64,000 nucleotides of DNA from Phocoenobacter atlanticus (GTDB lineage Bacteria > Pseudomonadota > Gammaproteobacteria > Enterobacterales > Pasteurellaceae), in NCBI RefSeq assembly GCF_030764225.1, contig NZ_JASAXH010000002.1; one strand, 5' to 3'. The notes beneath the pieces are model-generated. The model had not been told where the DNA came from and did not search any database. It saw nothing but the letters and a program-made list of their open reading frames with translations. The position numbers and the translations under genes were made by a program. Positions 1 through 8,319 of the stretch are shown piece after piece (the stretch's first letter is position 1; every line of letters begins with the position of its first letter).

Positions 1-99
1 CGACTACATCCAGCTAAAAATAGTATGAAAAGCAAGCTGAAATCAGCTGGCTGGTCTGATGAAATGAGGTCTGAGCTTATTTTTGGTGTGTGTGATTAA
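1..99 (+). CDS. 3' end of an unidentified gene (partial)
   Basis: The window opens inside a reading frame that runs to a TAA at 97-99 and encodes 32 residues ending in LIFGVCD. I do not recognise the family. It lies directly upstream of a flippase relic in the same frame, and the flippase has lost its own start, so the stop and the next gene may have been brought together by a deletion or recombination. By position it probably belongs to the polysaccharide locus, but that is inference. Confidence 0.45.
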   Translation, partial: RLHPAKNSMKSKLKSAGWSDEMRSELIFGVCD

Positions 100-135
100 T
101 TTATAGACAAAGTACGCGGTTGCCCTGTAGGACAG

Positions 136-1348
136 CAAGGAATCAATTATTTAATTCCTTTGATTATATTACCCTATTTAGTACGAGTGTTAGGTCATTC
201 TGAATATGGGGCTCTAGGACTTTCCTTTACGATAGTTCAATATATTTTACTATTTACTGATTTTGGTTTCAATCTTAGATCATCTCGTGATATAGCAAGA
301 AATAAATACGATATTGATTATGTGAATCAAGTATTTTCTGCAACGATATGCATTAAATTATTTTTCTCTTTATTATCGATAATTTTATTAGTATTTTTAA
401 TTTATGGTATAGGTGTGTTTTATGAAATTAGGTGGGTGGTTTTTTGTGGATTAGTTTATGTATTTGGTTCGGTTTTAACACCTATTTGGTTATTTCAAGG
501 ATTAGAAAAGGTAGTTATATTTTCAGTATTTACGACAGTATTTAAAATATTAACAATACCTTTAGTTTTTTTATTTGTAAAATCGGATAGTGATGCTGAT
601 ATCACAATTTTTATTCAAGGATTCGTATTTTTATTCACTGGCGTTTTTTCTATTTTTTATGCATTTAAGAAGTTTGAAATATCATTTGTTTTAGTTCGGC
701 TTAGGTATATTAAGGATACTATAAAAAATAGCAGTGTAATTTTTGTTGGAACAATAGCGGTCAGTTTATATACCTTAAGTACTCCCTATAGTTTTAGGCT
801 TGATGAATGAAGTATCTGAGGTTGGTTATTTTACAGCTGCTGCTAGATTACGAGGAGCATTTATAGGAATATTTCTTGCAATGAGTGGGGCTTTATATCC
901 TAGAGTTAGTGCTTTATTTGATAAAGATAAAGATAAAGGTTTTTATTTTGTTCAAAAATTACTTACTTATGCTTTACCGTGTCTGGCGATATCAAGCTTG
1001 GTATTTTATACTTTTGCGGGTGATATTGCTGTTGTTATATTAGGTTCAAAGTACAGTAATGCTACAATTTTAATGCAAATAATGGCTCCAGTTATCGTAT
1101 TAGTTCCTATTTCTGTGATTCTAGCAAATTACTTATTATTACCGTTAGGTGAGGATAAACTTTTTAGTAAAATACCTATAGTAACCATTATTTGTCATAT
1201 ATCTTATGTTTTTATACTGTCTTACTATTATGGTGCAATTGGTGCAAGTATTGCAATTTTAATAACAGAAATAATAAGTATATCAATATTGTTATTTGTA
1301 AATATGAAAAAGGGATATTTAGGAAAGGTATTTAAATCGTATGAGTAA
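136..1348 (+). pseudogene. Wzx-type polysaccharide flippase, frameshifted and 5'-truncated
   Basis: The two halves together read as one multi-membrane-segment flippase of the MATE/MOP exporter family, which moves undecaprenyl-linked repeat units across the inner membrane. Homology begins near 139 with GINYLIPLIILPYL, a typical Wzx first helix, but no start codon or ribosome site precedes it and the usual first 10-15 residues are missing. At 784-786 the sequence has CCC where CC would keep the frame. Reading across with one C removed gives STPIVLGLMMNEVSEVGYF, a normal Wzx segment, whereas as written the first half stops at 808-810. The second half runs to 1348 and overlaps the next gene by 8 bases. 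A second, less damaged flippase lies at 2.8 kb. Could be a phase-variable or sequencing indel, but the 5' truncation argues for true decay. Confidence 0.85.
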
Positions 1349-2297
1349 ATTGAATGTTAAAATCTCCGTTGTTGTGCCGGTGTATAATTGTGAAAAATAT
1401 ATTTTAGAGTGCTTGTCTTCTTTACAGAAGCAGACATTTATTGGTTTTGAAGTCATTATTATAAATGATGGTTCTACTGATTGCTCTCAAGCTCTTATAG
1501 AAAAATTTATTGAAAGCGATAAACGATTTAAACTAGTTAACAAAGAAAATAAGGGTGTTAGTGAAGCAAGAAATATAGGCATTGCTTTAGCTAGGGGGAA
1601 TTGGCTCTGTTTTATTGATGCTGATGATGTCATTTCTCATAATTATTTGGAAAATATGTATTTACTAATACAAGATAATAATGATATTGACTGGGTGCAA
1701 ACAAGAGATATTTCCGAGTTTAAAAAATCAGTTTATGAAGTCGACATAAAATGGAATATATCTAAGGTTAATCAGTCTAGTGGATTTGATAAGCTATTTT
1801 CTCAAAAAAATATGTTTTATATATGGGGAAAATTGTATAGAAAGGAAATTATTTTAAAAAATAATTTGTTATTTAGTAGTAAGCTAACAGTTGGAGAAGA
1901 CTTGATTTTTAATATCCAATTTTTTTGTGACTCAGAAGAAATAGCTTATACAAGAAATGCAACTTATTTTTATAGGCAATCATCTGTTTCAATATCAAGA
2001 GGTTTTAATAAAAAATATGTATTAGCTAGAATAAAATCTTGTGAAGAAATACAGAAAATTACTAAAATAAATCAAAAAAATATTAGTAAATTTTATTTAA
2101 ATTATGGTCTTTTAAATTCTTTAAAGTACGTCATCAGAATGAGGAGGTGGAACTATGTTAAAGACATTCTTAATTATATTGATGATAAATATATTACAGC
2201 TTTAAATATAGTATATGTTTTGGGGTATAAGAACAAAATTCTATATCTTTTAGTTTATATGGCATTTAAAATAAATAACTATTCAAACAGGGCTTGA
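1341..2297 (+). CDS. GT2-family glycosyltransferase
   Basis: Inverting GT-A glycosyltransferase expected to add one sugar to the lipid-linked repeat unit at the cytoplasmic membrane face. The N-terminus shows the GT2 signature: ISVVVPVYNCEKYI, then IINDGSTDCS, NKGVSEARNIGI and the metal-binding region FIDADDVI near residues 90-97. ATG follows the flippase frame with an 8-base overlap, so the two were co-transcribed. The last few codons run into sequence related to an alcohol dehydrogenase relic (from about 2289), so the natural C-terminus may have been replaced at a recombination junction. Length (318 aa) is normal for the family. The sugar specificity cannot be read from sequence. Confidence 0.85.
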   Translation: MSKLNVKISVVVPVYNCEKYILECLSSLQKQTFIGFEVIIINDGSTDCSQALIEKFIESDKRFKLVNKENKGVSEARNIGIALARGNWLCFIDADDVISHNYLENMYLLIQDNNDIDWVQTRDISEFKKSVYEVDIKWNISKVNQSSGFDKLFSQKNMFYIWGKLYRKEIILKNNLLFSSKLTVGEDLIFNIQFFCDSEEIAYTRNATYFYRQSSVSISRGFNKKYVLARIKSCEEIQKITKINQKNISKFYLNYGLLNSLKYVIRMRRWNYVKDILNYIDDKYITALNIVYVLGYKNKILYLLVYMAFKINNYSNRA

Positions 2298-2731
2298 TAC
2301 GCTTTCGCATTCGTTGGAATCTATTTGGAATAAAAATGCCAATGAAATAACGGTTTCTTATGCAATAAAAGCATCAAAAATAATATTAGAATATTTGCCA
2401 TTATTAGCAAATGATATTGGATAATATTAAATATAGAACGATGATTATGAGAGCTTGTATGTATGCAGGTCTTGCATTTTCAAATACGCAAACCGCCATA
2501 GCACACGCAATGAGTTATTATATCACTGCTAACAAAGGTATAGACCACGGAATAGCGTGTAGTTTTACCTTACCTATGATTATAGATGCTATAAAAGGAA
2601 AATATGATTTTATAGATGAGGCGTTGGAGGAAATATTTGGAGAATTATCTTCGGATAAATTAAGAAATATGTTGCATAATGTAGGTGTTTCAACTGATTT
2701 TAATGATTATGGTATTGATAAGCGGTATTAA
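2289..2731 (+). pseudogene. Relic of an iron-dependent alcohol dehydrogenase (phosphonoacetaldehyde reductase-like)
   Basis: The frame from 2289 reads TGLDTLSHSLESIWNKNAN and continues to LLANDI near 2413. A one-base shift moves the match to the frame that starts at 2411 (ILDNIKYRTMI...), which carries MYAGLAFSNTQTAIAHAMS and later GIDHGIACSFTLP. These are the second half of a group III iron-dependent alcohol dehydrogenase, including the two metal-ligand histidine regions. The closest remembered relatives are phosphonoacetaldehyde reductases of 2-aminoethylphosphonate/hydroxyethylphosphonate pathways found in capsule clusters. The Rossmann N-terminal half is absent, there is an internal frameshift, and the C-terminal helices are cut at residue GIDKRY. 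It is a dead fragment. Confidence 0.75.
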
Positions 2732-2788
2732 ACTTGTGTAAAATTAGTATAATTTTACGAAGAATTATAACATTATTTATAATAATAT

Positions 2789-2802
2789 AGGAGAAAGATA
2801 TA
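2789..2802 (+). promoter_or_regulatory. Ribosome site followed by ATA in the start position of wzx
   Basis: AGGAGA at 2789-2794 is the best Shine-Dalgarno match in the area. Six bases after GGAG comes ATA (2800-2802), in frame with the flippase and followed by codons for KSQIFSKLLTYKKQ, a plausible native N-terminus. A single G-to-A change from ATG would explain it. AUA starts are used poorly in bacteria, so expression of the flippase may be low or may rely on the TTG at 2824. Confidence 0.55.
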
Positions 2803-2823
2803 AAATCTCAAATTTTTTCAAAA

Positions 2824-4062
2824 TTGTTAACATACAAGAAGCAATTATTTAACTATTTTTATCTTACAGTTATACAGTTAGTAAATATTGTTATTCCGCT
2901 AGTTCTACTTCCTATTTTACTGAATAATTTAGGGAAGGATACTTATGGATTAGTTGTATTTGCCCAAACTGTATGTGGGTATTTTGTTATATTTATAAAT
3001 TTTGGATTTAATATATCTGCTACAAAAGATATTTCACAAAATAGAAATGATCCTAAAAAAATCACAGAGATAGTCTCATCAGTATTACAAATAAAAACAT
3101 TGCTATTATTGTTTTCTTTTTTTATTTTATTTATTTTATGTGAATTCTTTCCTATTTTACAAGAAAATAACTTATTGTTTTATTTTTCATTATCCGTTTG
3201 TATTGGTAATATATTCTTTCCTGTTTGGTATTATCAAGGTGTTGAAAAAATGCGATATATAACAATGTTTGTTACTATGTCTAAAATTTTATCTGCATTT
3301 CTAATTTTTATTTTTATTCAAGATAAGGAAGACTACATTCTAGTACCTATTTTTTATTCGTTAGGTTCTTTGGTTGGAGCTATTATTGCGATGTATATAT
3401 TGCTAGTAAATGAAAAGGTTAGGATTGAGTTTCAAAAGTTGAGAGTATTAAAAATACACTTTAAAAAATCTATTAGTTTTTTTATTTCTGATTTTTCTGG
3501 CGTACTGAAAGATAATGCTAATATACTCATTATTGGTTCTTTCGTTGGTATGAGTTATGTCGCTTTGTATGATTTGGCTGCTAAAATTGTATGGGCATTT
3601 AGAAGTTTGTTTGCAAATGCGAATTCTGCTTTTTTTCCTATGATTTCTAAAAGTAAGAATCCTAAAGATAGTAAATTTATTATTATGTTATTTGCTATAC
3701 TTAGTTTATTTGCATATATCTTTTTATATTATTTCTCTGATTTTATCATTAAGATTTTGTCTAATGAAAGTATGCTAGTGATTAAAGATTTCTTATGGAT
3801 AATGGCATTTTTTATAATTACTGCAACACTAAGTTCTAGTATAGGATTATTTATTTTAGTTACTAATGAAAAGACTAAAGAATATTTAAACTCAATGCTT
3901 TATGCCATATTGGCTTATGTTTTAATGGTGGCTGTTTTATTTGTAGCTGATTCTATCTCATTATTTAATTTAGCAATAGTATATAATCTTTCTGTGTTAT
4001 TTGAGCTTTGTTTAAGGGTATATTATTGTAGGAAATATAATTTAATAAAGTGGTTAATATGA
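2824..4062 (+). CDS. wzx: Wzx-type polysaccharide flippase
   Basis: Polytopic inner-membrane protein of about 412 aa with roughly 12 hydrophobic segments. The N-terminal LVNIVIPLVLLPILLNNLGKDTYGLVVFAQ is cut here for length: key marks are NIVIPLVLLP and LGKDTYGL, typical of O-antigen/capsule flippases that export undecaprenyl-linked units. The start is uncertain. A good ribosome site AGGAGA at 2789-2794 sits six bases before an in-frame ATA at 2800, where an ATG would be expected; the first accepted alternative start is TTG at 2824. The stop overlaps the polymerase ATG. This is the only intact flippase frame in the locus and probably replaces the broken copy at 136-1348, if it is translated. 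Confidence 0.8.
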   Translation: MLTYKKQLFNYFYLTVIQLVNIVIPLVLLPILLNNLGKDTYGLVVFAQTVCGYFVIFINFGFNISATKDISQNRNDPKKITEIVSSVLQIKTLLLLFSFFILFILCEFFPILQENNLLFYFSLSVCIGNIFFPVWYYQGVEKMRYITMFVTMSKILSAFLIFIFIQDKEDYILVPIFYSLGSLVGAIIAMYILLVNEKVRIEFQKLRVLKIHFKKSISFFISDFSGVLKDNANILIIGSFVGMSYVALYDLAAKIVWAFRSLFANANSAFFPMISKSKNPKDSKFIIMLFAILSLFAYIFLYYFSDFIIKILSNESMLVIKDFLWIMAFFIITATLSSSIGLFILVTNEKTKEYLNSMLYAILAYVLMVAVLFVADSISLFNLAIVYNLSVLFELCLRVYYCRKYNLIKWLI

Positions 4063-5441
4063 ATTATTTAGTGTTGTTTTTATATAATATATCCTTTTTT
4101 ATAGTATGGTCATATTCTATAGTTGTTGGTAATTTAAGTATTGAGCAAGGTGAAATATTCTTAACTATTTCATTTTTTGTTATGCTTTTTTATGCTTTTA
4201 AAAATTTACAAAATTATTTGTTCTTTTTTTGTATGGTGGGGTTATTTGGTTTATTTAATTATTCTCGTTTTATATTAGATACTTTTGGTTTGATGCCTTA
4301 TGATGTCTCTACAGCTACTCGTTTTATTGGTTATATTTTTCCAGAAGAAACAATAAAAGAAACATTGTGGACTTATAGTATATCTATTTATGCTTTATTT
4401 TTAGGTTTTGTACTGACAAAAAGTATATTACCTATTAGTAAACAAGAAAAAAACTACAAAGATATTAATTTTTATAGGAGATTTGGATTATTTCTAATAT
4501 TGATAGCGTCTCCAGGGGTTATTTTTAAATTATCGTTGACAATAAAAAATATTATACAGTATGGTTATGTTGGCTTTTATCTTAATCCACATGTAGGTAG
4601 TGGTATAACTCGGATTATAGAATTTGCAAGCTATAAGATATTTATTTTAGGTATAGGCTTTTATTTAATAAACAAATTAACTAAAAAACAATTTTTATTT
4701 ATAGTTTGTGTTTTAATGAGTGTTGTTTCTGTTAATTTAATTTTAGGACAACGAGCCGCCTTTGGTACAGCATTAGTTTTTATATTTTGGTATTGGTTTT
4801 ATTTTATAAGGGTGGATAAAAAAATATCGAGTAAATTTATATTGTTAATTTTTTTATTGGCTTTTGTTTCAATGAGTTTATTTCAGTACATTAACGCATC
4901 TCGAAATCATAAAAAAGAATTCAATATTATACCGACTAGAATTGTTATAAGTCAGGGAATGTCAGGGATTATATTGCCTTATTATATTGATTATAAGGAT
5001 ACTATCGGTAACGACACTTATCCTTATTTATTAGCACCTATTGTAGATAGAGCAGATAAAGGTTTAGGGCCAACTCAGGAAATGTTAGATAAGACGAACT
5101 TTTTAAGAACCGAACTTACGGCAGCTGTGAGTCCAAAGGCATTTTTTAATGGTGAAGGTATGGGAGGGAGCTATATTACTGATTTGTATGAGTTTGGCAA
5201 AATTGGTGTGTTTGTTGGTATGTTTTTGTTGGGGTGGTTTATTGTTGTATTTGAACATTATAGATATAAACCATTTGTAAAATTATTATCCTATTTAATT
5301 GTTTCTACCATAGCATTTGTACCGCGTGGGGAGTTATTTGGTAGTTTTTATGAAATACTTATGTTTATAATATGTTGGTGGTTTGTAAAAGTACTGATAA
5401 AAATAAGTAATGTACATAAATTAAAGGAAAGTAGTATATGA
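4059..5441 (+). CDS. wzy: O-antigen/capsule repeat-unit polymerase Wzy
   Basis: Inner-membrane polymerase that joins exported undecaprenyl-linked repeat units on the periplasmic side. The 460-residue protein is almost entirely hydrophobic, with about 10-12 membrane segments and a large polar loop in the last third containing DKGLGPTQEMLD and FNGEGMGGSYITDLYEFGK, features of the Wzy-family O-antigen polymerases (the latter glycine-rich loop sits just before the last helices). ATG at 4059 overlaps the flippase stop (ATGA), preferred over GTG three codons earlier. Its own stop overlaps the start of the next gene by four bases, so wzx, wzy and the Stealth gene form one translationally coupled unit. 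The very high A+T content matches polysaccharide loci in this family. Confidence 0.85.
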   Translation: MNYLVLFLYNISFFIVWSYSIVVGNLSIEQGEIFLTISFFVMLFYAFKNLQNYLFFFCMVGLFGLFNYSRFILDTFGLMPYDVSTATRFIGYIFPEETIKETLWTYSISIYALFLGFVLTKSILPISKQEKNYKDINFYRRFGLFLILIASPGVIFKLSLTIKNIIQYGYVGFYLNPHVGSGITRIIEFASYKIFILGIGFYLINKLTKKQFLFIVCVLMSVVSVNLILGQRAAFGTALVFIFWYWFYFIRVDKKISSKFILLIFLLAFVSMSLFQYINASRNHKKEFNIIPTRIVISQGMSGIILPYYIDYKDTIGNDTYPYLLAPIVDRADKGLGPTQEMLDKTNFLRTELTAAVSPKAFFNGEGMGGSYITDLYEFGKIGVFVGMFLLGWFIVVFEHYRYKPFVKLLSYLIVSTIAFVPRGELFGSFYEILMFIICWWFVKVLIKISNVHKLKESSI

Positions 5442-6469
5442 AAATAGATTTTGTATTACCATGGGTTAACCCTATGGATAAAGAATGGCAGAAAAGTAAA
5501 GAGTTTTATTCAAAACAAGTTAATAAAGATATAGAAGGATCTAGTGCTAGATATAGGGATATGGAAACATTGAAGTATGTTTTGCGATCTATTGAGCAAA
5601 ATTGTCCTTGGTATAACAAAATATATTTAATTACTGAAGGTCATTATCCTGAATGGTTGGATTTAGAATCAGATAAGTTAGTTTTAGTTTCTCACAGTAA
5701 GTTATATTTTGATAAGAGTCATTTACCAACCTTTAACTCAAATTCTATTGAGATGAATCTGTTAAATATTCCTAATTTATCGGATTATTTTGTTTATCTA
5801 AATGATGACCTTTTTATTATGAAACAAACTGATATATCTAGATTTTTTGTAGATGGGAAAGTTGTGGATTTTTTATCACATGGGTGGTTTGCGAGAAATG
5901 AACTGTTTGATAAGATAAAGCCTATTGGTGTTTGGGGGTATTCTGTAAGAAAAACATTAAATCTAATTAACAAAGAATTGGGTGTTGGGCATTTAGAGTA
6001 TAAGCATTTATTTGATAAAAGTTATTCTATAAAAGAAAAAATAAGTAACTTTTTAATGAAATATGTGTATAAAAAAGCATTAAGAATAAGTCATTGGCAT
6101 TATGCACAACCATACACTAAAAAAACACTTGAAAAAGTATATGAACGATTTTCTTCACAGATGTTAGAAACTTCAACTCATAAGTTTAGAACAAAAGATG
6201 ATATTATGCCTTATATTTATCGTTATTGGCATTTATTAAGCGGTGATTTTTATCCTAAAAACTGCAACGATGCATATAAAAATATCAGTCCTGTTTCTTT
6301 GGAAAGTTTGAATGATATTATTAGTGGTATTGAAAGTGATGAAAATATCAGATTTACTTGTTTTAACGATAATTTAAAATTGTCAGAAGATGAATATAAT
6401 AAGATTAAAGAAAGATTACAAGAATACCTTGAAGAGAAATTTCCACAAAAAGCATCTTTTGAATTATAA
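5438..6469 (+). CDS. Stealth-family capsular polysaccharide phosphotransferase
   Basis: Stealth proteins transfer a hexose-1-phosphate from a nucleotide sugar, making phosphodiester-linked polysaccharide. Conserved regions are visible in order: CR1-like DFVLPWVNPMDKEW at the N-terminus (WVN where WVD is usual), CR2-like LKYVLRSIEQNCPWYNKIYL then LPTFNSNSIEMNL and YLNDDLFI near residues 120-130, and a later HWHYAQPYTKKTLE segment. At 343 aa it is a standard short member. The ATG overlaps the wzy stop. The repeat unit therefore probably contains a sugar-phosphate linkage. Family assignment is firm; the donor sugar is unknown. Confidence 0.85.
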   Translation: MKIDFVLPWVNPMDKEWQKSKEFYSKQVNKDIEGSSARYRDMETLKYVLRSIEQNCPWYNKIYLITEGHYPEWLDLESDKLVLVSHSKLYFDKSHLPTFNSNSIEMNLLNIPNLSDYFVYLNDDLFIMKQTDISRFFVDGKVVDFLSHGWFARNELFDKIKPIGVWGYSVRKTLNLINKELGVGHLEYKHLFDKSYSIKEKISNFLMKYVYKKALRISHWHYAQPYTKKTLEKVYERFSSQMLETSTHKFRTKDDIMPYIYRYWHLLSGDFYPKNCNDAYKNISPVSLESLNDIISGIESDENIRFTCFNDNLKLSEDEYNKIKERLQEYLEEKFPQKASFEL

Positions 6470-6481
6470 AAGGGATATAAA

Positions 6482-7492
6482 ATGAAAATAATTACTTGTA
6501 CAGGATACGGAGCGACAGGTTCTAGTGTAGTTTCAGATTTACTCAAAGAGTTTGATGTGGTCAAGTCTTATGGGGACTATGAGTTTAGATTTATCTCAGA
6601 CCCTCATGGATTAAGAGATTTAGAATATGGGCTGTTTGAAAATAATAATAGATGTAACACCGATTACTATATTAAGCAGTTTGTAAAATACTACACTTTT
6701 TTATCAAAAAGTTGGCATTATAACTATGAATCACACTTTAATGGTAAGTTTAAAGGAATATCTGATGAATTTATCAAACAAGTTGTTGATGAAAAATGGC
6801 AAGGTTTTTGGCATCAAGACATTATTGATGAAACACCGATTAGAAAGTTTTTTTATTATTTAGAGCGTTTTGTTCAAAAGAAAATTCTAAAACAACAGGG
6901 CGTGGGAAAAGATAGAGGCGCACAATATTATAATAATGTGATGTATTATGCAAAGCCTACCTCAAAAGAAGAGTTCTATAAGCAAGTAAAAAACTATACC
7001 GATAAGTTAGTTGCTAATATGGAATTTGATAAAAATTGTGAATTTGTAGTTCTTGACCAACTCGTCCCAGCTGATCATAATGAAACATATCTTAATTATT
7101 TCTCTGATTTAAAAATAATTGTTGTAGATAGAGACCCTAGGGATTTATTTGTATTAAATAGAAATCAGTATTATTTTAAATGGATTCCTACCGAAGATGT
7201 TAAACAGTATTGTAATTGGTTCAGACTATTAAGGGAGCATCAAAAAGCAGAAAAAAAATCTGATAATGTTTGTTATTTAAACTTTGAAGATTTTATTTAT
7301 GATTATGAAAATACGGTTAAAAAGATTTGTGCATTTTTAAATATTGATATTGATGACTGGACTAAAAAAGGTGAGTTTTTTAACCCTAATATTTCAATAA
7401 AAAATACAAAAAAATGGATAAATTGTATAGAGTACAAAAAAGAGATAGAGTACATAGAAGAAAACTTAAAAGAATTTTTGGTAAAATATTAA
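6482..7492 (+). CDS. PAPS-dependent sulfotransferase family protein
   Basis: The N-terminal TCTGYGATGSSVVSDLL is a P-loop-like 5'-phosphosulfate binding loop and VDRDPRDLFVLNR (about residues 215-227) is the matching 3'-phosphate binding motif of sulfotransferases. Such enzymes move sulfate from PAPS onto a sugar hydroxyl. The 336-aa protein has no signal peptide, so it would act in the cytoplasm on the lipid-linked or nucleotide-linked sugar. It starts 12 bases after the Stealth gene and its stop is followed by the next ATG within one base, so it is part of the same operon. Sulfated surface glycans are uncommon in this family. A few members of the fold are kinases instead, so the reaction is a family inference. 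Confidence 0.75.
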   Translation: MKIITCTGYGATGSSVVSDLLKEFDVVKSYGDYEFRFISDPHGLRDLEYGLFENNNRCNTDYYIKQFVKYYTFLSKSWHYNYESHFNGKFKGISDEFIKQVVDEKWQGFWHQDIIDETPIRKFFYYLERFVQKKILKQQGVGKDRGAQYYNNVMYYAKPTSKEEFYKQVKNYTDKLVANMEFDKNCEFVVLDQLVPADHNETYLNYFSDLKIIVVDRDPRDLFVLNRNQYYFKWIPTEDVKQYCNWFRLLREHQKAEKKSDNVCYLNFEDFIYDYENTVKKICAFLNIDIDDWTKKGEFFNPNISIKNTKKWINCIEYKKEIEYIEENLKEFLVKY

Positions 7493-7493
7493 T

Positions 7494-8309
7494 ATGAAAC
7501 TATCAGCCTTATTATCAATATATCATAAAGAAAATTCTAAATACTTCAATATAGCATTGGAAAGTATTTGGGATAAGCAAACATTAAAACCTGATGAAAT
7601 TGTTTTGGTTAAAGATGGTGCTTTAACGCAAGAGCTTGATAAGGTAATAGAGTTATGGCAAGAAAAATTAGGGAAAGTATTGAAAGTGATTGCATTGCCT
7701 AAAAATATTGGTACAGGCGGTGCTAAAAAAGTTGGAGTTGAAAACTGCACAGGAGATTATATTGCTGTTGTTGATACCGATGATATTTGTACATCTGAAC
7801 GATTTGCAAAACAAGTAGATTTCTTAAATAAAAATGCTGAAATAGATGCTGTTGGAACTTGGCTTTCAGAGATAAATAATGATGGCGAAATTATAAAAGA
7901 AGTCGTTAAATATCCCTTAACAAACGAAGAACTTTTTGAGTTTTTTAAGAAAAGAGATGCTATTGCACATCCAACAGCAATGATGAGAAAAGAGTTTCTT
8001 AATAAAATTGGTAACTATCGAAGTGAGTTGCATTTAGCAGAAGACACCTTACTTTGGTATTACGGATATTTGAATAATTGTAAATTGGCAAATATTGATT
8101 ATATAGGTTTGCTGTTTAGACGAGATGAAGGTGTTTATTATCGCCGTGCAAATTGGGAAAAATCAATAGGATTGTTAAAATTTAGATTGTCAAAAATCAA
8201 CCGAGATTTAAACTATGGCATAATGGCTGATATTTATGCTATTGCTTATTTTTTAATGTCAGTTTCACCAAGTTTTGTAAAAAAAATTGCTTATAAAATA
8301 TTTAGATAA
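7494..8309 (+). CDS. GT2-family glycosyltransferase (AmsE-like)
   Basis: GT-A glycosyltransferase with LSIYHKENSKYFNIALESI at the N-terminus, IVLVKDGAL, NIGTGGAKKVGVENC and the divalent-metal motif VVDTDDICTSERF near residues 85-97. A downstream AHPTAMMRKEFL and EDTLLWYYG complete the pattern seen in AmsE-like transferases of exopolysaccharide clusters. Expected role is addition of one sugar to the lipid-linked oligosaccharide in the cytoplasm. Starts directly after the sulfotransferase stop, so it is co-transcribed. The donor and acceptor are not predictable. Confidence 0.85.
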   Translation: MKLSALLSIYHKENSKYFNIALESIWDKQTLKPDEIVLVKDGALTQELDKVIELWQEKLGKVLKVIALPKNIGTGGAKKVGVENCTGDYIAVVDTDDICTSERFAKQVDFLNKNAEIDAVGTWLSEINNDGEIIKEVVKYPLTNEELFEFFKKRDAIAHPTAMMRKEFLNKIGNYRSELHLAEDTLLWYYGYLNNCKLANIDYIGLLFRRDEGVYYRRANWEKSIGLLKFRLSKINRDLNYGIMADIYAIAYFLMSVSPSFVKKIAYKIFR

Positions 8310-8319
8310 AGGATAATAA

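Noticed and set aside
6250..6564. Open frame on the minus strand over the end of the Stealth gene
   Set aside because: Antisense shadow of an AT-rich gene, with no ribosome site or recognisable domain.
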